Source: Candidatus Auribacterota bacterium (GTDB lineage Bacteria > Auribacterota > JAFGBW01). From it: 64,000 nucleotides of DNA. Positions 35,080 through 44,749 of this stretch are shown piece after piece. The stretch covers positions 1 to 64,000 of the forward strand of contig JAFGBW010000103.1 in assembly GCA_016932965.1 (NCBI GenBank), given 5' to 3'. A program made the position numbers and the translations under genes. How positions within the stretch are numbered: position 1 is the stretch's first letter; every line of letters begins with the position of its first letter. The notes under the pieces are model-generated. The model was not told the DNA's origin and searched no databases. It saw only the letters and a program-made list of their open reading frames with translations.

Positions 35080-35448
35080 GGTGTATCACTCCTGTCCGGT
35101 CTTCATTCATAACTCGATTCTTGCTTCTTACTCAGCAGTTGTGATTTTTTAACGCGTCATGTTTAACTCATGATTCAATCCTGGAAGCAGTAATTGTATA
35201 AACGCATATTTGACATTAACTTAATCATGGGGGTAAATAATTCGTATGTGAAATGATTCATGAATGCAGATGAAATATTAAAGATGAAATAATTCCACAA
35301 ATTTTTTTTACTCCCTGTTGTAGTTCTTATTTTATCCGTTAAGATAGTAGGCGGTTCAGAAACTTTTGTCCCTTCTCTTAGCGGCCTGCTTTTCCTTGCC
35401 CCGCATTCTGCAGTCGAGGATTTAAGTTATGATTTCCTGTTTAAGCAT

Positions 35449-36189
35449 GTGACCAGGAAATTATTTATCCCGGGAGATAAGAATCCGGTGAAAAACAGTT
35501 TTTTTTGCCATTTGCTTCATGTTTTTTATGACTTAGTTGCATCAAGATTCAGAGATCCGGTTGTTTATTATTTTGGAATAGGCGGGGGAAAGGCTGTGTC
35601 TGCTGAAGGATATCAGCCTATTGATATTTTATCGCCGCTCATCGCCTCGGATTTCAGTTTGCTGATAGGCAGTGATATTTCCAAAGGGAATTTCCGGGCA
35701 TTCGTATCCCTGGTTAAAAGAGAATTAGGACAGCTCCCTGGGATCGAGATGGGAGATGTCTCCTTCAGTGAGCTTACGAAGGATGCAGAGTTTCAAGTTG
35801 ATTTCATGTTCATGGGAAAATCAAGAACCATCAGGATATATTATAACGTGGATTCGACAAAAGAGGGGCCTTCAGCTCTTAACAAATCATTGAGGAAGGG
35901 TTTTCAGGTATTATTTTCAAGAGGGATTCCAGGCATCATTCCGGACATGGTCAGGGGAAAGACCATGGAGAAACTGCTGGGAAATCTTTCTGATGGTGGT
36001 TTGTTGTTTCTTGAGATGCCGGAAAATTTCACTCTGCCCGGCCCTGGTTTGAGACAAGAGGAACATACGGTTGTTTCTGATTTTTCTATATTCAAACGGA
36101 TTCGTTTATATTCGCTGGAACAGCCATCCAGGATGTGGCCGTTGTTAATACTAGGAAAGATTTTTTCAACTTTTCGGAGAGCAGCTTAG
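35449..36189 (+). CDS. Hypothetical protein, possibly methyltransferase-like; 5' end damaged
   Basis: The open frame actually extends from 35293, where the translation reads like a signal or membrane segment (KFFLLPVVVLILSVKIVGG). No ATG, GTG or TTG lies there; instead ATG-AAA-TAA (35284-35292) sits directly in frame. The GTG at 35449 is only the first standard start after that. The body has a Rossmann-like pattern (VVYYFGIGGGKAVSAEGYQP, FSLLIGSDISKGNFRAF, LSDGGLLFLEMPENFTLPG) reminiscent of SAM-dependent methyltransferases without clear SAM motifs. It may be a recent pseudogene. Function unknown. Confidence 0.55.
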   Translation: MTRKLFIPGDKNPVKNSFFCHLLHVFYDLVASRFRDPVVYYFGIGGGKAVSAEGYQPIDILSPLIASDFSLLIGSDISKGNFRAFVSLVKRELGQLPGIEMGDVSFSELTKDAEFQVDFMFMGKSRTIRIYYNVDSTKEGPSALNKSLRKGFQVLFSRGIPGIIPDMVRGKTMEKLLGNLSDGGLLFLEMPENFTLPGPGLRQEEHTVVSDFSIFKRIRLYSLEQPSRMWPLLILGKIFSTFRRAA

Positions 36190-36223
36190 TCTATCCGGAG
36201 TTGAGAATCTTATGGATACTTTT

Positions 36224-36273
36224 TAATCTCTTGATTTTCTTGAAACAGGAAAATCAAGGGATTACGTTGTTTT
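36224..36273 (+). terminator. Long hairpin with T-tract
   Basis: TAATCTCTTGATTTTCTTG pairs with CAGGAAAATCAAGGGATTA across an AAA loop (19-bp stem with G-U pairs, 36224-36264), followed by CGTTGTTTTTTT. It is a plausible terminator for the upstream gene and is convergent with the CotH gene. The core matches the palindrome at 1783. Confidence 0.75.
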
Positions 36274-36338
36274 TTTGAAAGGAAGCGAAAAGTATTCCTC
36301 CGCATTTTCTCTTCTGTCCTTCGGACGGATGGTCTCCT

Positions 36339-39221
36339 TTATTTTTCACTGAAATTTTTTTCAATGAAATCATCCAGAAACACGAGCCGGTTGCGGATCC
36401 ATTCCTTGGTTTGACTCATGACTTCGTCGTGAAGAGGGCCTTCTTTGACCGGCCATGTTCTGAAATTGCGGATGCAGGCCTGTCTCATCTGTGCATCCAG
36501 ATGGTCGATGTTTTTTAGAAGCGTTTCTTCGGACAACTGGTTTGATCTGAGTTCCTTCCATCTTGTTTTGAACAGGGAATTGTAACCCGGATAATCCGCG
36601 CTCATGCGCCGGAACAGGTGGTTGTTCAGCCAGCCGGTGTGTTCCAGTCCCAGACTTTTATCATAATCCCAGGGGACAATGAAGAAGGGGGCATCCGGGT
36701 GTTTGTTTCTGGCCAGGAAGAGGTTATGGCGGTTTCCGTCCTTGTTGTAAGTGACATTAAGAAAAATTTCAAAATCAATGACATTGCCGATATCGATATT
36801 CATTGAAACATTCCTGATGAATTCCTCCCTGGGAGATGATCCCAGAAAACGGATGAGTGATTCATAGGGCTCCCAGTATTCAAGAACCTCAGGAGGAGGC
36901 TCTGTCTGCAGGTAAGCCCCGCGTGCGGATACCTGGAAATTAGCCTGGGTGTCTTCAGCCTTGTAAATCACGCTGTGGGCCGGATCTTTTTCCGAATAAG
37001 GGGCAAAACCCAGTGTGGCGGCGTTGATTTTTTCTGATAAGGAATAAACCCCCTGATATTCGTGGTTGAGAATCACTTCGACCAGACGGATTTTAGGGGT
37101 GATTCTCGGGGCTGCTTCCTTTGAAAAATTTCTGAACAGGTCATAGTTGATCACATTTTTCATGAGTGTCCGGTCAGGATAGTTCCCCATCAGGGCGAAA
37201 CGGCTGTTGCAGTTGAAATCAAAAAAACTCCGGCTGTTTTTCAGACTCAGGGCATATGATTTTTTCGGATAGAGCAGGCAGGTATTGCCCCTGTATTTGA
37301 TTTGGCCTTCCATCCAGCCGCTGTTTTTATCCGGCTCGTATAGTTTCACCAGGCAGGGGGTTTTATTTTCCTTTCGGACCGGGTTCGGAATTTGAAGCTG
37401 TAAAACACAAATGGGATTACAAAGGGGCATGACCGTAATCAAATATTTTCTTTCCACACTCCGGAAAGTGTCTGAAATGACCGCTGTCAGCGTCACGAAT
37501 GCGGGCTCCTCTCCTTTTGGCCGTGTGATCTTACCGTCTTTTGTGAGGACTGTTTCATCCGAACTTTTCCATGAAAGGGAAGCTCCGGAGCATCCGGGCA
37601 GTTTTAAATCCCCCGTCACGCAATCCAGTGAAGGATTTTCATTCAGGATGAGTATATCACCGAGACATCTTCTTATTTTATTGAGCTTTTGAAGGCGGGG
37701 AGAGTCCCGCATTCTTTCCATTTCTTTTCTGAGCAATTCCTCCTCTTTTTTGAAGAAATATTTTATGGCCCGGACATTCAACTGCAGACTCCGGTCATTT
37801 TTAAACAGGGGGATCCATTTTTTGACCAATTCCCGGTATTGTGACAGCACTTCCTCTTCTGAGAAAGGAAACCATTTCAATACATTTAAAATGGAACTGT
37901 GATCCGAATAACTGCGGTATCCGTTCAATTTGAATTCTTCAAAGTAATACAAGCCCTGGTTGATGCCATTGATCCTGACAAGGCAAATGCCGTTTGGAGT
38001 ATAGGGCAGGTGATGGCTCCGGCATAATTCTTTCAAAAGTAACGGACGGAGATAGCCTTTGATATGAAGCGGAAGCAGAACCATTTTTTTCATCCCCATG
38101 AAGGATTTGTTTTCTAGATCCAGATAATAGGCTTTCTTGGGCATGGGCCAATATTCGGAAGAAGGACCATACAGCCCCATTCTTACCTTGAAAAACCGGT
38201 TTGGGCCGGCAGTCATGTCCACCCGTCTTTTTTTATAGGCCTTTTTCAAGGCACAGCCGTGTTGAAGACAGAGATTCTGGTTTTGGTTGAAAAAACGGAG
38301 ATCTTTTTTAGACAGGGCGAAATCAAGTATGCAGATATCCTCCTGTTGATAGAGATGACTTTCATGATAAAACAGATTGAAATAATCCTCGAAGTCGAGA
38401 AGCGACCGGATCGTTTTGTTCAGGTTTTCCCAGAATTTGATTTTTAGATAAAATTTGGAAGAAACCTGGTAGGGCAGAGCGGTTTTCCCGCGGTATATTT
38501 CCCTCACTTCCCTTCTGGAGAGAGAACGGTTATAGAGGATCACTTCATCGAGAATGCCGTTTAATGGGTAGAGCACATGATATTCCCGGTATTTCCCGAA
38601 TTCAATATTTGCACATATTGGGTGGACGGCGGATATCGGAACAGAACCTTTTAGTTCGCCGTTTTCATAAAGACTGGCCTTTTGACCGGCCAGATCCACT
38701 ACGCCGGTGAGATTCACAAATTCGTCATACTTGTTAAAAATGTAACCTGCCTTCTGGATTTCCTTGTCGTTCGGAACGAAGAATTTCATTTCTCCGTTTT
38801 CTAAAACCAGTCCCGAATAGAGCCGGCCTGAATTTCTGGCCACAATCGTCTGGTTTTTTGAATGGCGGCTCAATTTAACCCGGCAGGAAATCGTGTATTG
38901 GAATCCCAGCTCGCTCCACGGGAGGCCCGTTTCAATATGATTGTTTTTCCTTCCGTTGAATAATCGGCCCTGCCCAAACCGGGCCTGGCTTAAAACCGTT
39001 TGATAATTCACGGTGTCCCATCTGTCGAAGTATTCTTTAGGGTCGATCTCATCCATGGACCAGTAAGCCAGAACCCCTTTTTTTGTCATGCGTCTTGCTA
39101 ATTTTTTTTTTGCAGTACAAACAGCTCTGTCAGGCAGTTCAAAGACAATGTGATCAGAGAAATAGGACAGAAAAAAAAGGATTGCTATGAAGCTGAATAA
39201 AATCCGCTGTTTTCTTTTCAT
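36339..39221 (-). CDS. CotH-kinase protein with LamG and atrophied Ig domains
   Basis: From ATG 39221 the product has 960 residues (a GTG lies 6 codons upstream). A signal anchor (ILFSFIAILFFLSYFS) is followed by a LamG/concanavalin-like domain (VLAYWSMDEIDP, RLFNGRKNNHIETGLPW). A weak CotH-like region comes next (MGMKKMVLLPLHIKGYLRPL, RINGINQGLYYFEEF), then an atrophied bacterial Ig-like domain (SLSWKSSDETVLTKDGKIT). A clear CotH kinase domain ends the protein (QIKYRGNTCLLYPKKSYALS, LNHEYQGVYSLSEKIN, NKDGNRHNLFLARN, IVPWDYDKSLG). CotH proteins are atypical kinases of secreted proteins; the target here is unknown. Two CotH-like units in one chain suggest an internal duplication. Confidence 0.82.
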   Translation of the reverse strand: MKRKQRILFSFIAILFFLSYFSDHIVFELPDRAVCTAKKKLARRMTKKGVLAYWSMDEIDPKEYFDRWDTVNYQTVLSQARFGQGRLFNGRKNNHIETGLPWSELGFQYTISCRVKLSRHSKNQTIVARNSGRLYSGLVLENGEMKFFVPNDKEIQKAGYIFNKYDEFVNLTGVVDLAGQKASLYENGELKGSVPISAVHPICANIEFGKYREYHVLYPLNGILDEVILYNRSLSRREVREIYRGKTALPYQVSSKFYLKIKFWENLNKTIRSLLDFEDYFNLFYHESHLYQQEDICILDFALSKKDLRFFNQNQNLCLQHGCALKKAYKKRRVDMTAGPNRFFKVRMGLYGPSSEYWPMPKKAYYLDLENKSFMGMKKMVLLPLHIKGYLRPLLLKELCRSHHLPYTPNGICLVRINGINQGLYYFEEFKLNGYRSYSDHSSILNVLKWFPFSEEEVLSQYRELVKKWIPLFKNDRSLQLNVRAIKYFFKKEEELLRKEMERMRDSPRLQKLNKIRRCLGDILILNENPSLDCVTGDLKLPGCSGASLSWKSSDETVLTKDGKITRPKGEEPAFVTLTAVISDTFRSVERKYLITVMPLCNPICVLQLQIPNPVRKENKTPCLVKLYEPDKNSGWMEGQIKYRGNTCLLYPKKSYALSLKNSRSFFDFNCNSRFALMGNYPDRTLMKNVINYDLFRNFSKEAAPRITPKIRLVEVILNHEYQGVYSLSEKINAATLGFAPYSEKDPAHSVIYKAEDTQANFQVSARGAYLQTEPPPEVLEYWEPYESLIRFLGSSPREEFIRNVSMNIDIGNVIDFEIFLNVTYNKDGNRHNLFLARNKHPDAPFFIVPWDYDKSLGLEHTGWLNNHLFRRMSADYPGYNSLFKTRWKELRSNQLSEETLLKNIDHLDAQMRQACIRNFRTWPVKEGPLHDEVMSQTKEWIRNRLVFLDDFIEKNFSEK

Positions 39222-39536
39222 GAATCGGTCTGATTGCACTTTCTATCCGGATGATTCCTGGTTTGAGCATGATCCGACGCCGGGGCGGGATTGAATCCTA
39301 CTATAATTGTAGCTGTGGAAGCGAAGGAAATATTTCTAAAAAAAATGGCCATCCAAGCTTGAAATACACGGAACGGCCTTCTCTTTCAGAAGACTTGTTT
39401 CTGGAAAACAAACATTTTATAAAAAAAATGTAAAGTATTTTTCTTTTTCATTTTCCTGTTTATTTATGATAAGATGACATATAATTTCAATTCACCTGTT
39501 TACTATTAATCCATTTTTATCGGGAACCGAAATCGA

Positions 39537-42125
39537 ATGAAACAAATGGTGTTATTCATTCTGCTTTTGTCTTTTCCTTGTTTAGCACAAGAAGAATTCA
39601 GGTTGAATCCCCATTTGTCTGTTTATGAACTTAAAAACGGCCTGAAAGTCATCCTATCGCCGCGGAATCAGGGTGAATTGATTGCAGTAAGGCTTTTTGT
39701 CAAGGCAGGTTCCATGACGGAGAATCCCTATTTAGGAAGCGGAATCTCGCATTTTGTGGAACACCTGTGTTTTAAAGGGAGCGAAAGGGGACGGACCACT
39801 TCGCTTACGCAGGAGGTCAGAAAAAAAGGCGGGACCGTCAATGCCCACACCTCTTTTTTGAATACGGTCTATGAAGTGACTTTTCCCTCAATTTATCTTG
39901 AAGACGCACTGAAGATCGTTTCAGATCTCGTGCTCCACCTTCGTTTCAGCCAAGAGGACTTCGATAAGGAGAAATCGGTGATCGAAAGGGAGATGGACAT
40001 GATCGAAGATGATCATGACCGCTACTTGTCCGAAACATTCTGGCATCTGGCGTATTGCTATTCACCGGTCCGGTACCGGGTGATCGGTGAACGCTCCTTA
40101 TTTAGAAAACTCACTCCTGATCATGTCAGAGAATATTACGAAGCCCATTATGTGCCCGGTAATATGATTTTATCGGTTACTGGAAATTTTTTCCCAACTT
40201 CGGTGAAGCCTCTTATCGAAAAATACTATCAATTCGAGTCCAGACAATTTTATCCCGCTGCAGGGGTCTGGAATGAGCCCCCTCCCTCTGCTGAAAAGTA
40301 CCTGGAAGTCGAACGCGAGCGTCTTCCTTTATACAAGGCCATCATTGGCTGGCAGACTACGGATATTCACAGCATTGACGTGGCAACATTGGATGTCCTT
40401 TCCATGATTCTGGGCGAAATGAAATCCTCGCTTCTTCCTTATTATCTGATTCCCACAGGAGAAATTTTAGGAATCTCCAGTTGGTCCTTTACGCCTGAAT
40501 TTCCCGGTTTTCTAGGGATAGGTTTTTCCTGGCAGGACGGGTCTCCTGAGGATAAATCAGTCCTGGTTGAAAAAGTGATTGACAAGGTCAAAGCGGGAGA
40601 TTTCAGCAATGCTTTGTTGAAAACCGCTCTCCAGCAGGTCCGGCTCGGCCTTTTTTTGAAAATGGAAAGCGTAGAGGGAGAGGCTGAAATATTAGGGAGT
40701 AATCTGCAGACCACAGGCAATGTGCGTTACATTGAAACCTGGTTGAAAGATCTGGAACGTATCACGAAGGCCGATATTCAGGAAGCTGCGAAAAAATATC
40801 TTATTCCTGTCAGGAAAACCACCCTTGTTCTCACGCCGGCTTCCAAACGGCCTTCACCCCCTCCCAAGAAACTGGAAAAAATCATTCTTCGTCCGGTTTT
40901 ATTGAAACTGCCTTCCGGTTTAAGAGTGATTTTATTGAATGACGACCGGCTTCCCTTGACTTACGTTCAATGGGTTGGTCTGGGCGGCACCATGGCGGAA
41001 CCAGATCACAAAGAAGGAGTGGGAGCCTTGCTTGGTAATATACTCGGAACAGCCAGCCGTAAACTGGACCGCTTCAGCCTCGACAGGAAAATGGATTCTC
41101 TTGGCAGTGAAGTGAGAGGATTCTCAGGAAGAAACAGTTTTGGACTTTCCGGTACCGTTGTATCTGAAAACCTGCCTGCCATTCTGCCTGATTTTTTTAA
41201 TCTTCTATTGACGCCGCGGTGGATAAAAAGTGACGTGGAAAGGGAAAAGAAGATTTTGAAAGTGGAAATGAATACCTCCATGGAGGACCCGTTTGACCGC
41301 GCCGCCATTGAAATGCGCAAGGCGCTATACGGTAGTCACCCTTATGGGCGCATGATCAAGGGGACTGTAGAATCTATTTCACAAATGACGACGGAGGATA
41401 TTGAATCTTTCTACAGACAGATTTTTTGTCTTGAGAGAGGCGTGCTTTCTATCATGGGAAAATTCGATCTCCCCTGGGTCATGGACTGGCTCCATAAGAT
41501 GGACAGAAAAAAAACACCGCAAATACCCCCATGGAAAAGCACACTTTTGCCGGTTTTTCAGCCTTGTGAAAAACTGATCCCTCTTGAGAACGTGGAACAG
41601 ACCATTCTCATGCTGGGTTATCCTACTGTTTCCATGCATCATGAGGACGCGCTGGCTCTGGATTTTCTTTCTGCGCATCTTTCGGAACAAAATTCTCCGC
41701 TTTTTAAAAGAATCAGGGAGGAAAAGGGGTGGGCTTATATTACCGGGGCTGAGAGTTCCTGTAACTTGGCAGGAGGCCATTTTATTGTTTATGCCGCCTT
41801 CAAGGAAGATGTGATGGAAGAGATAGACGGGATCATCCAGGATATTTTTTTCAATCTGGCAAAAGAGGACATGCCCCTGGATATATTTGAAGAAACCAGA
41901 TCATTTCTTCTTGGGCAGGATTTAAGAAGGATGGCTAATACCAGTGATCTTGGCCTGCGAAGCGCCCTTGAAGAGCTTTATGGCCTGGGTTATGATCATT
42001 ATTCGAAAAGGGCGGAGAAGATTAAAACCTTGACTCCGATTCAGGTCCGTGAAACAGTCAAAAAATATTTCCATAACAAATCCCATGTCAAACTCGTTGT
42101 AGGAAAGCGCGCCGTGTGCAAATGA
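39537..42125 (+). CDS. Secreted M16-family zinc metalloprotease (two-repeat)
   Basis: This 862-residue protein has a signal peptide (VLFILLLSFPCLAQ). The N-terminal M16 unit carries the inverted zinc motif HFVEH (residues 72-76) with the downstream glutamate in VIEREMDMIEDD. The second half (from about residue 440) repeats the fold without HxxEH, as in two-domain M16B proteins. It probably degrades peptides in the periplasm. It overlaps the kinase gene by 4 bp (ATGA). Confidence 0.93.
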   Translation: MKQMVLFILLLSFPCLAQEEFRLNPHLSVYELKNGLKVILSPRNQGELIAVRLFVKAGSMTENPYLGSGISHFVEHLCFKGSERGRTTSLTQEVRKKGGTVNAHTSFLNTVYEVTFPSIYLEDALKIVSDLVLHLRFSQEDFDKEKSVIEREMDMIEDDHDRYLSETFWHLAYCYSPVRYRVIGERSLFRKLTPDHVREYYEAHYVPGNMILSVTGNFFPTSVKPLIEKYYQFESRQFYPAAGVWNEPPPSAEKYLEVERERLPLYKAIIGWQTTDIHSIDVATLDVLSMILGEMKSSLLPYYLIPTGEILGISSWSFTPEFPGFLGIGFSWQDGSPEDKSVLVEKVIDKVKAGDFSNALLKTALQQVRLGLFLKMESVEGEAEILGSNLQTTGNVRYIETWLKDLERITKADIQEAAKKYLIPVRKTTLVLTPASKRPSPPPKKLEKIILRPVLLKLPSGLRVILLNDDRLPLTYVQWVGLGGTMAEPDHKEGVGALLGNILGTASRKLDRFSLDRKMDSLGSEVRGFSGRNSFGLSGTVVSENLPAILPDFFNLLLTPRWIKSDVEREKKILKVEMNTSMEDPFDRAAIEMRKALYGSHPYGRMIKGTVESISQMTTEDIESFYRQIFCLERGVLSIMGKFDLPWVMDWLHKMDRKKTPQIPPWKSTLLPVFQPCEKLIPLENVEQTILMLGYPTVSMHHEDALALDFLSAHLSEQNSPLFKRIREEKGWAYITGAESSCNLAGGHFIVYAAFKEDVMEEIDGIIQDIFFNLAKEDMPLDIFEETRSFLLGQDLRRMANTSDLGLRSALEELYGLGYDHYSKRAEKIKTLTPIQVRETVKKYFHNKSHVKLVVGKRAVCK

Positions 42126-44605
42126 ACATGAATGAAAACGATAGTGCTTTATCCATGGAAGACACGACCGTTCAGGAGGGAACAGAAGAAGTTTTTTTTT
42201 CAAAAAAGAATCATCTCAGATTCAATGATTTGAAGCAGGATCTGGAAATGTATGATGTGCTTTCTGAAATCGGAGAGGGGGCCACGGGTATTGTATATGA
42301 AGCCGTTCATAAAAAATTAGGACGGCCCGTAGCCATCAAAATGCTGCGTCCCGAATACTTTAAAGATCATGATATCTTAAAAAATTTTCGCAGGGAGGCT
42401 CAAATCATCTCCCGCATCAAGCACGAGAATATCGCCTCTGTTTATGATTTCATCGAAGCCAATAAACACTATTACATCATCATGGAAAAAGTGTATGGAA
42501 AGAGCCTGTCTGATATCATCAAGACGAAACGGATGACGGAGGAGGAAATTCTCCATGTCATGCTGGGGCTTTTGGAAGGGGTGCGCTATTCCCATAATAA
42601 AAAGATCCTGCACCTGGATATCAAGCCATCCAATATCTTAATAAACGAGTATGGTGAACCTGTGATCGTTGACTTCGGAATTTCCCGGTTTCAATTCTCT
42701 AACACTGAAAAGAACAGGATCGTGGGTACGCCGCACTACATGGCTCCTGAACAGTATTCCCGGTCCCAGTCCTGTCTGGATGTGCGTACTGACATTTATG
42801 CCCTCGGCATTTTATTTTATCAGCTTGTAAGCGGTCAGCTGCCTTTTAACGGGAATTCTTTCTCCGAGATCAGGGAAAAAGTGATGAATCATGATCCCTT
42901 GAGGTTATCTTCCATCTGCCCTGATATTTCCCCCGGCCTGGAAGCCATTATTTTAAAAATGATCCGTCAGTCTCCTTCTGAGAGATATCCCGATGCCCAA
43001 TTGGTCATTGATGACATCAAAAGATATTTGAATAATGAACCGGTCAAGGCTTATCAATATAAGCGGCTTTCTCTTGTGTGGAATTGGATGATCAGAAATA
43101 TGGCTGTGACCGTATTATCTCTTTTGACTCTGGCCGTGACGTTTGCCTTTATCGTATATTTTCACAATAAGGTCATCGAACAAACCCCCCAATGGAAACA
43201 GGCCTTTTCCGAAGATTTTAACCAGGATTTTTTGGGTAAGTGGGAAGGGTATTCCGGATTCGTCAACGGGTGTCTTACTCCTGTCAAAGCTGAAGATTTT
43301 ATGAAGATTTTCAGCCGGAAAATCAAGGTATGCGGTTTTAAAAAAGAATACGATTCTTTACTGCTTTCTAACCAGTCGTTTAATGAAAACGTTAAATTGC
43401 TTTTTGAATGCACGGTCAATCCCAATCCTTTGAAAGGTTCGCATTTCGGTTTTTTTGTCAATGGATCTCCTTCAGAGAATGAGTGGGGATATTTGATTGA
43501 TTGCCAGGATAGTAAAATGTCCCTCATCCGGGACAATATTAACAGCACTCCGTTATGGACCGGTGACTATGTGTTTAAATCGGATCAGATTTATCAGATT
43601 GCTCTTGAAGTCATCAATGGACATATTCATCTCTTCATCAATAACAAACTCATTTTTGATTTTCAGGATATCGTGACCTGGTTTTCGAAAAACGATAACC
43701 GGATTGGTTTTTACGCAACCAATGTGGATATGGAGGTGGATAATGTGGTTCTTTTCCAGCAGAATACAGCCCTCCTGATCACTCCTTTGGATATCGGACA
43801 CCGTTTTTTCCAGTTGGGACGATTCGACGAAGCCATTCATGAATACGCGAGTGTCATTGAAAAATATCCCGCACATAAAATGACTTTAGATGCTTATTAT
43901 TTCAAGGGTCTGGCTCTCATTAAAAACAATCATCCTGTGAAAGCACTGCGTGATTTCGATCGGCTCATTTCGCTCACCAAGGAAGACAGCGTCAAAGGGA
44001 AATGTTACTATCAAAAGGGAGTTTGTCTTTTAGAATTGAACGAATTGCCTAATGCCTGCAAGTCCTTTGACTATGCTCTCAGCGTTTATGATATTGCCTC
44101 CCTGCGGTCCAATGTAATCAATGTTGTTGTTGATACGGCCTTGAAAAAAGTAGCTGAAGCGACGATGGGGAGTGTTTCTGACGCTGAATATCTGTTTCAA
44201 TATCTGATTAAGCTGAATTCCCCCTGGAAACTGTCTTATGTGGAGGTCCCTAAAAAGATCATCTTATATTATTTTGACCGCGGATATTATGAGAAATGCC
44301 TGCAAAGCCTGGATCTCCTCATAAGGCATTATACTCCCAAAAAAGATTTACTGGCTTTTGCCACGTGGAAAAAAGCAAGGGCCTATTCAGAGATGGCCAG
44401 ACTGCAGAAAGAGGAAGCGGCTACTCGTTCTTATAATGAAAAGGCGATTGATTGCTATAATACTATTTTGACTCGATATCCTGAAATTGAGATATATTGT
44501 TCTTTTGCGCATGAAGAACTCGCTAAGATTTACCGTTCCATGGGAGAGTTTGTTTTGGCCAATACCCATGAGAAGCAGGTGAAAAGAGAATGGATGGAGA
44601 ATTAA
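42122..44605 (+). CDS. Transmembrane Ser/Thr protein kinase with LamG-like and TPR sensor region
   Basis: ATG 42122 is chosen for its 4-bp overlap with the protease stop, giving 827 residues. The kinase domain (about 43-310) has GEGATGIVYE, Lys73 of AIKML, catalytic HLDIKPSN (Asp166) and DFG (Asp184). A single membrane helix follows at about 325-345. The outer part starts with a LamG/DUF1080-like beta sandwich (residues about 360-550) and continues with TPR-type repeats. It would sense something outside the membrane and phosphorylate cytoplasmic targets. Coupling to the secreted protease suggests the two share a pathway. Confidence 0.93.
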   Translation: MNMNENDSALSMEDTTVQEGTEEVFFSKKNHLRFNDLKQDLEMYDVLSEIGEGATGIVYEAVHKKLGRPVAIKMLRPEYFKDHDILKNFRREAQIISRIKHENIASVYDFIEANKHYYIIMEKVYGKSLSDIIKTKRMTEEEILHVMLGLLEGVRYSHNKKILHLDIKPSNILINEYGEPVIVDFGISRFQFSNTEKNRIVGTPHYMAPEQYSRSQSCLDVRTDIYALGILFYQLVSGQLPFNGNSFSEIREKVMNHDPLRLSSICPDISPGLEAIILKMIRQSPSERYPDAQLVIDDIKRYLNNEPVKAYQYKRLSLVWNWMIRNMAVTVLSLLTLAVTFAFIVYFHNKVIEQTPQWKQAFSEDFNQDFLGKWEGYSGFVNGCLTPVKAEDFMKIFSRKIKVCGFKKEYDSLLLSNQSFNENVKLLFECTVNPNPLKGSHFGFFVNGSPSENEWGYLIDCQDSKMSLIRDNINSTPLWTGDYVFKSDQIYQIALEVINGHIHLFINNKLIFDFQDIVTWFSKNDNRIGFYATNVDMEVDNVVLFQQNTALLITPLDIGHRFFQLGRFDEAIHEYASVIEKYPAHKMTLDAYYFKGLALIKNNHPVKALRDFDRLISLTKEDSVKGKCYYQKGVCLLELNELPNACKSFDYALSVYDIASLRSNVINVVVDTALKKVAEATMGSVSDAEYLFQYLIKLNSPWKLSYVEVPKKIILYYFDRGYYEKCLQSLDLLIRHYTPKKDLLAFATWKKARAYSEMARLQKEEAATRSYNEKAIDCYNTILTRYPEIEIYCSFAHEELAKIYRSMGEFVLANTHEKQVKREWMEN

Positions 44606-44749
44606 GGGCGGATCATTCATCAAATCGAGAATGGTGCCCCGAAATCCTATTTGTATAAAAAAAGGAACCAATCCCTTTTGAGGGGGATATAAAATCCAAG
44701 CCTCGCTATATGTGTGGCACCGGGCTAAACTTCAGATGGTTAGACACAT

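Noticed and set aside
40442-40720. Antisense ORFs inside the M16 protease gene
   Set aside because: Shadows of a strongly coding frame with a signal peptide and zinc motif.
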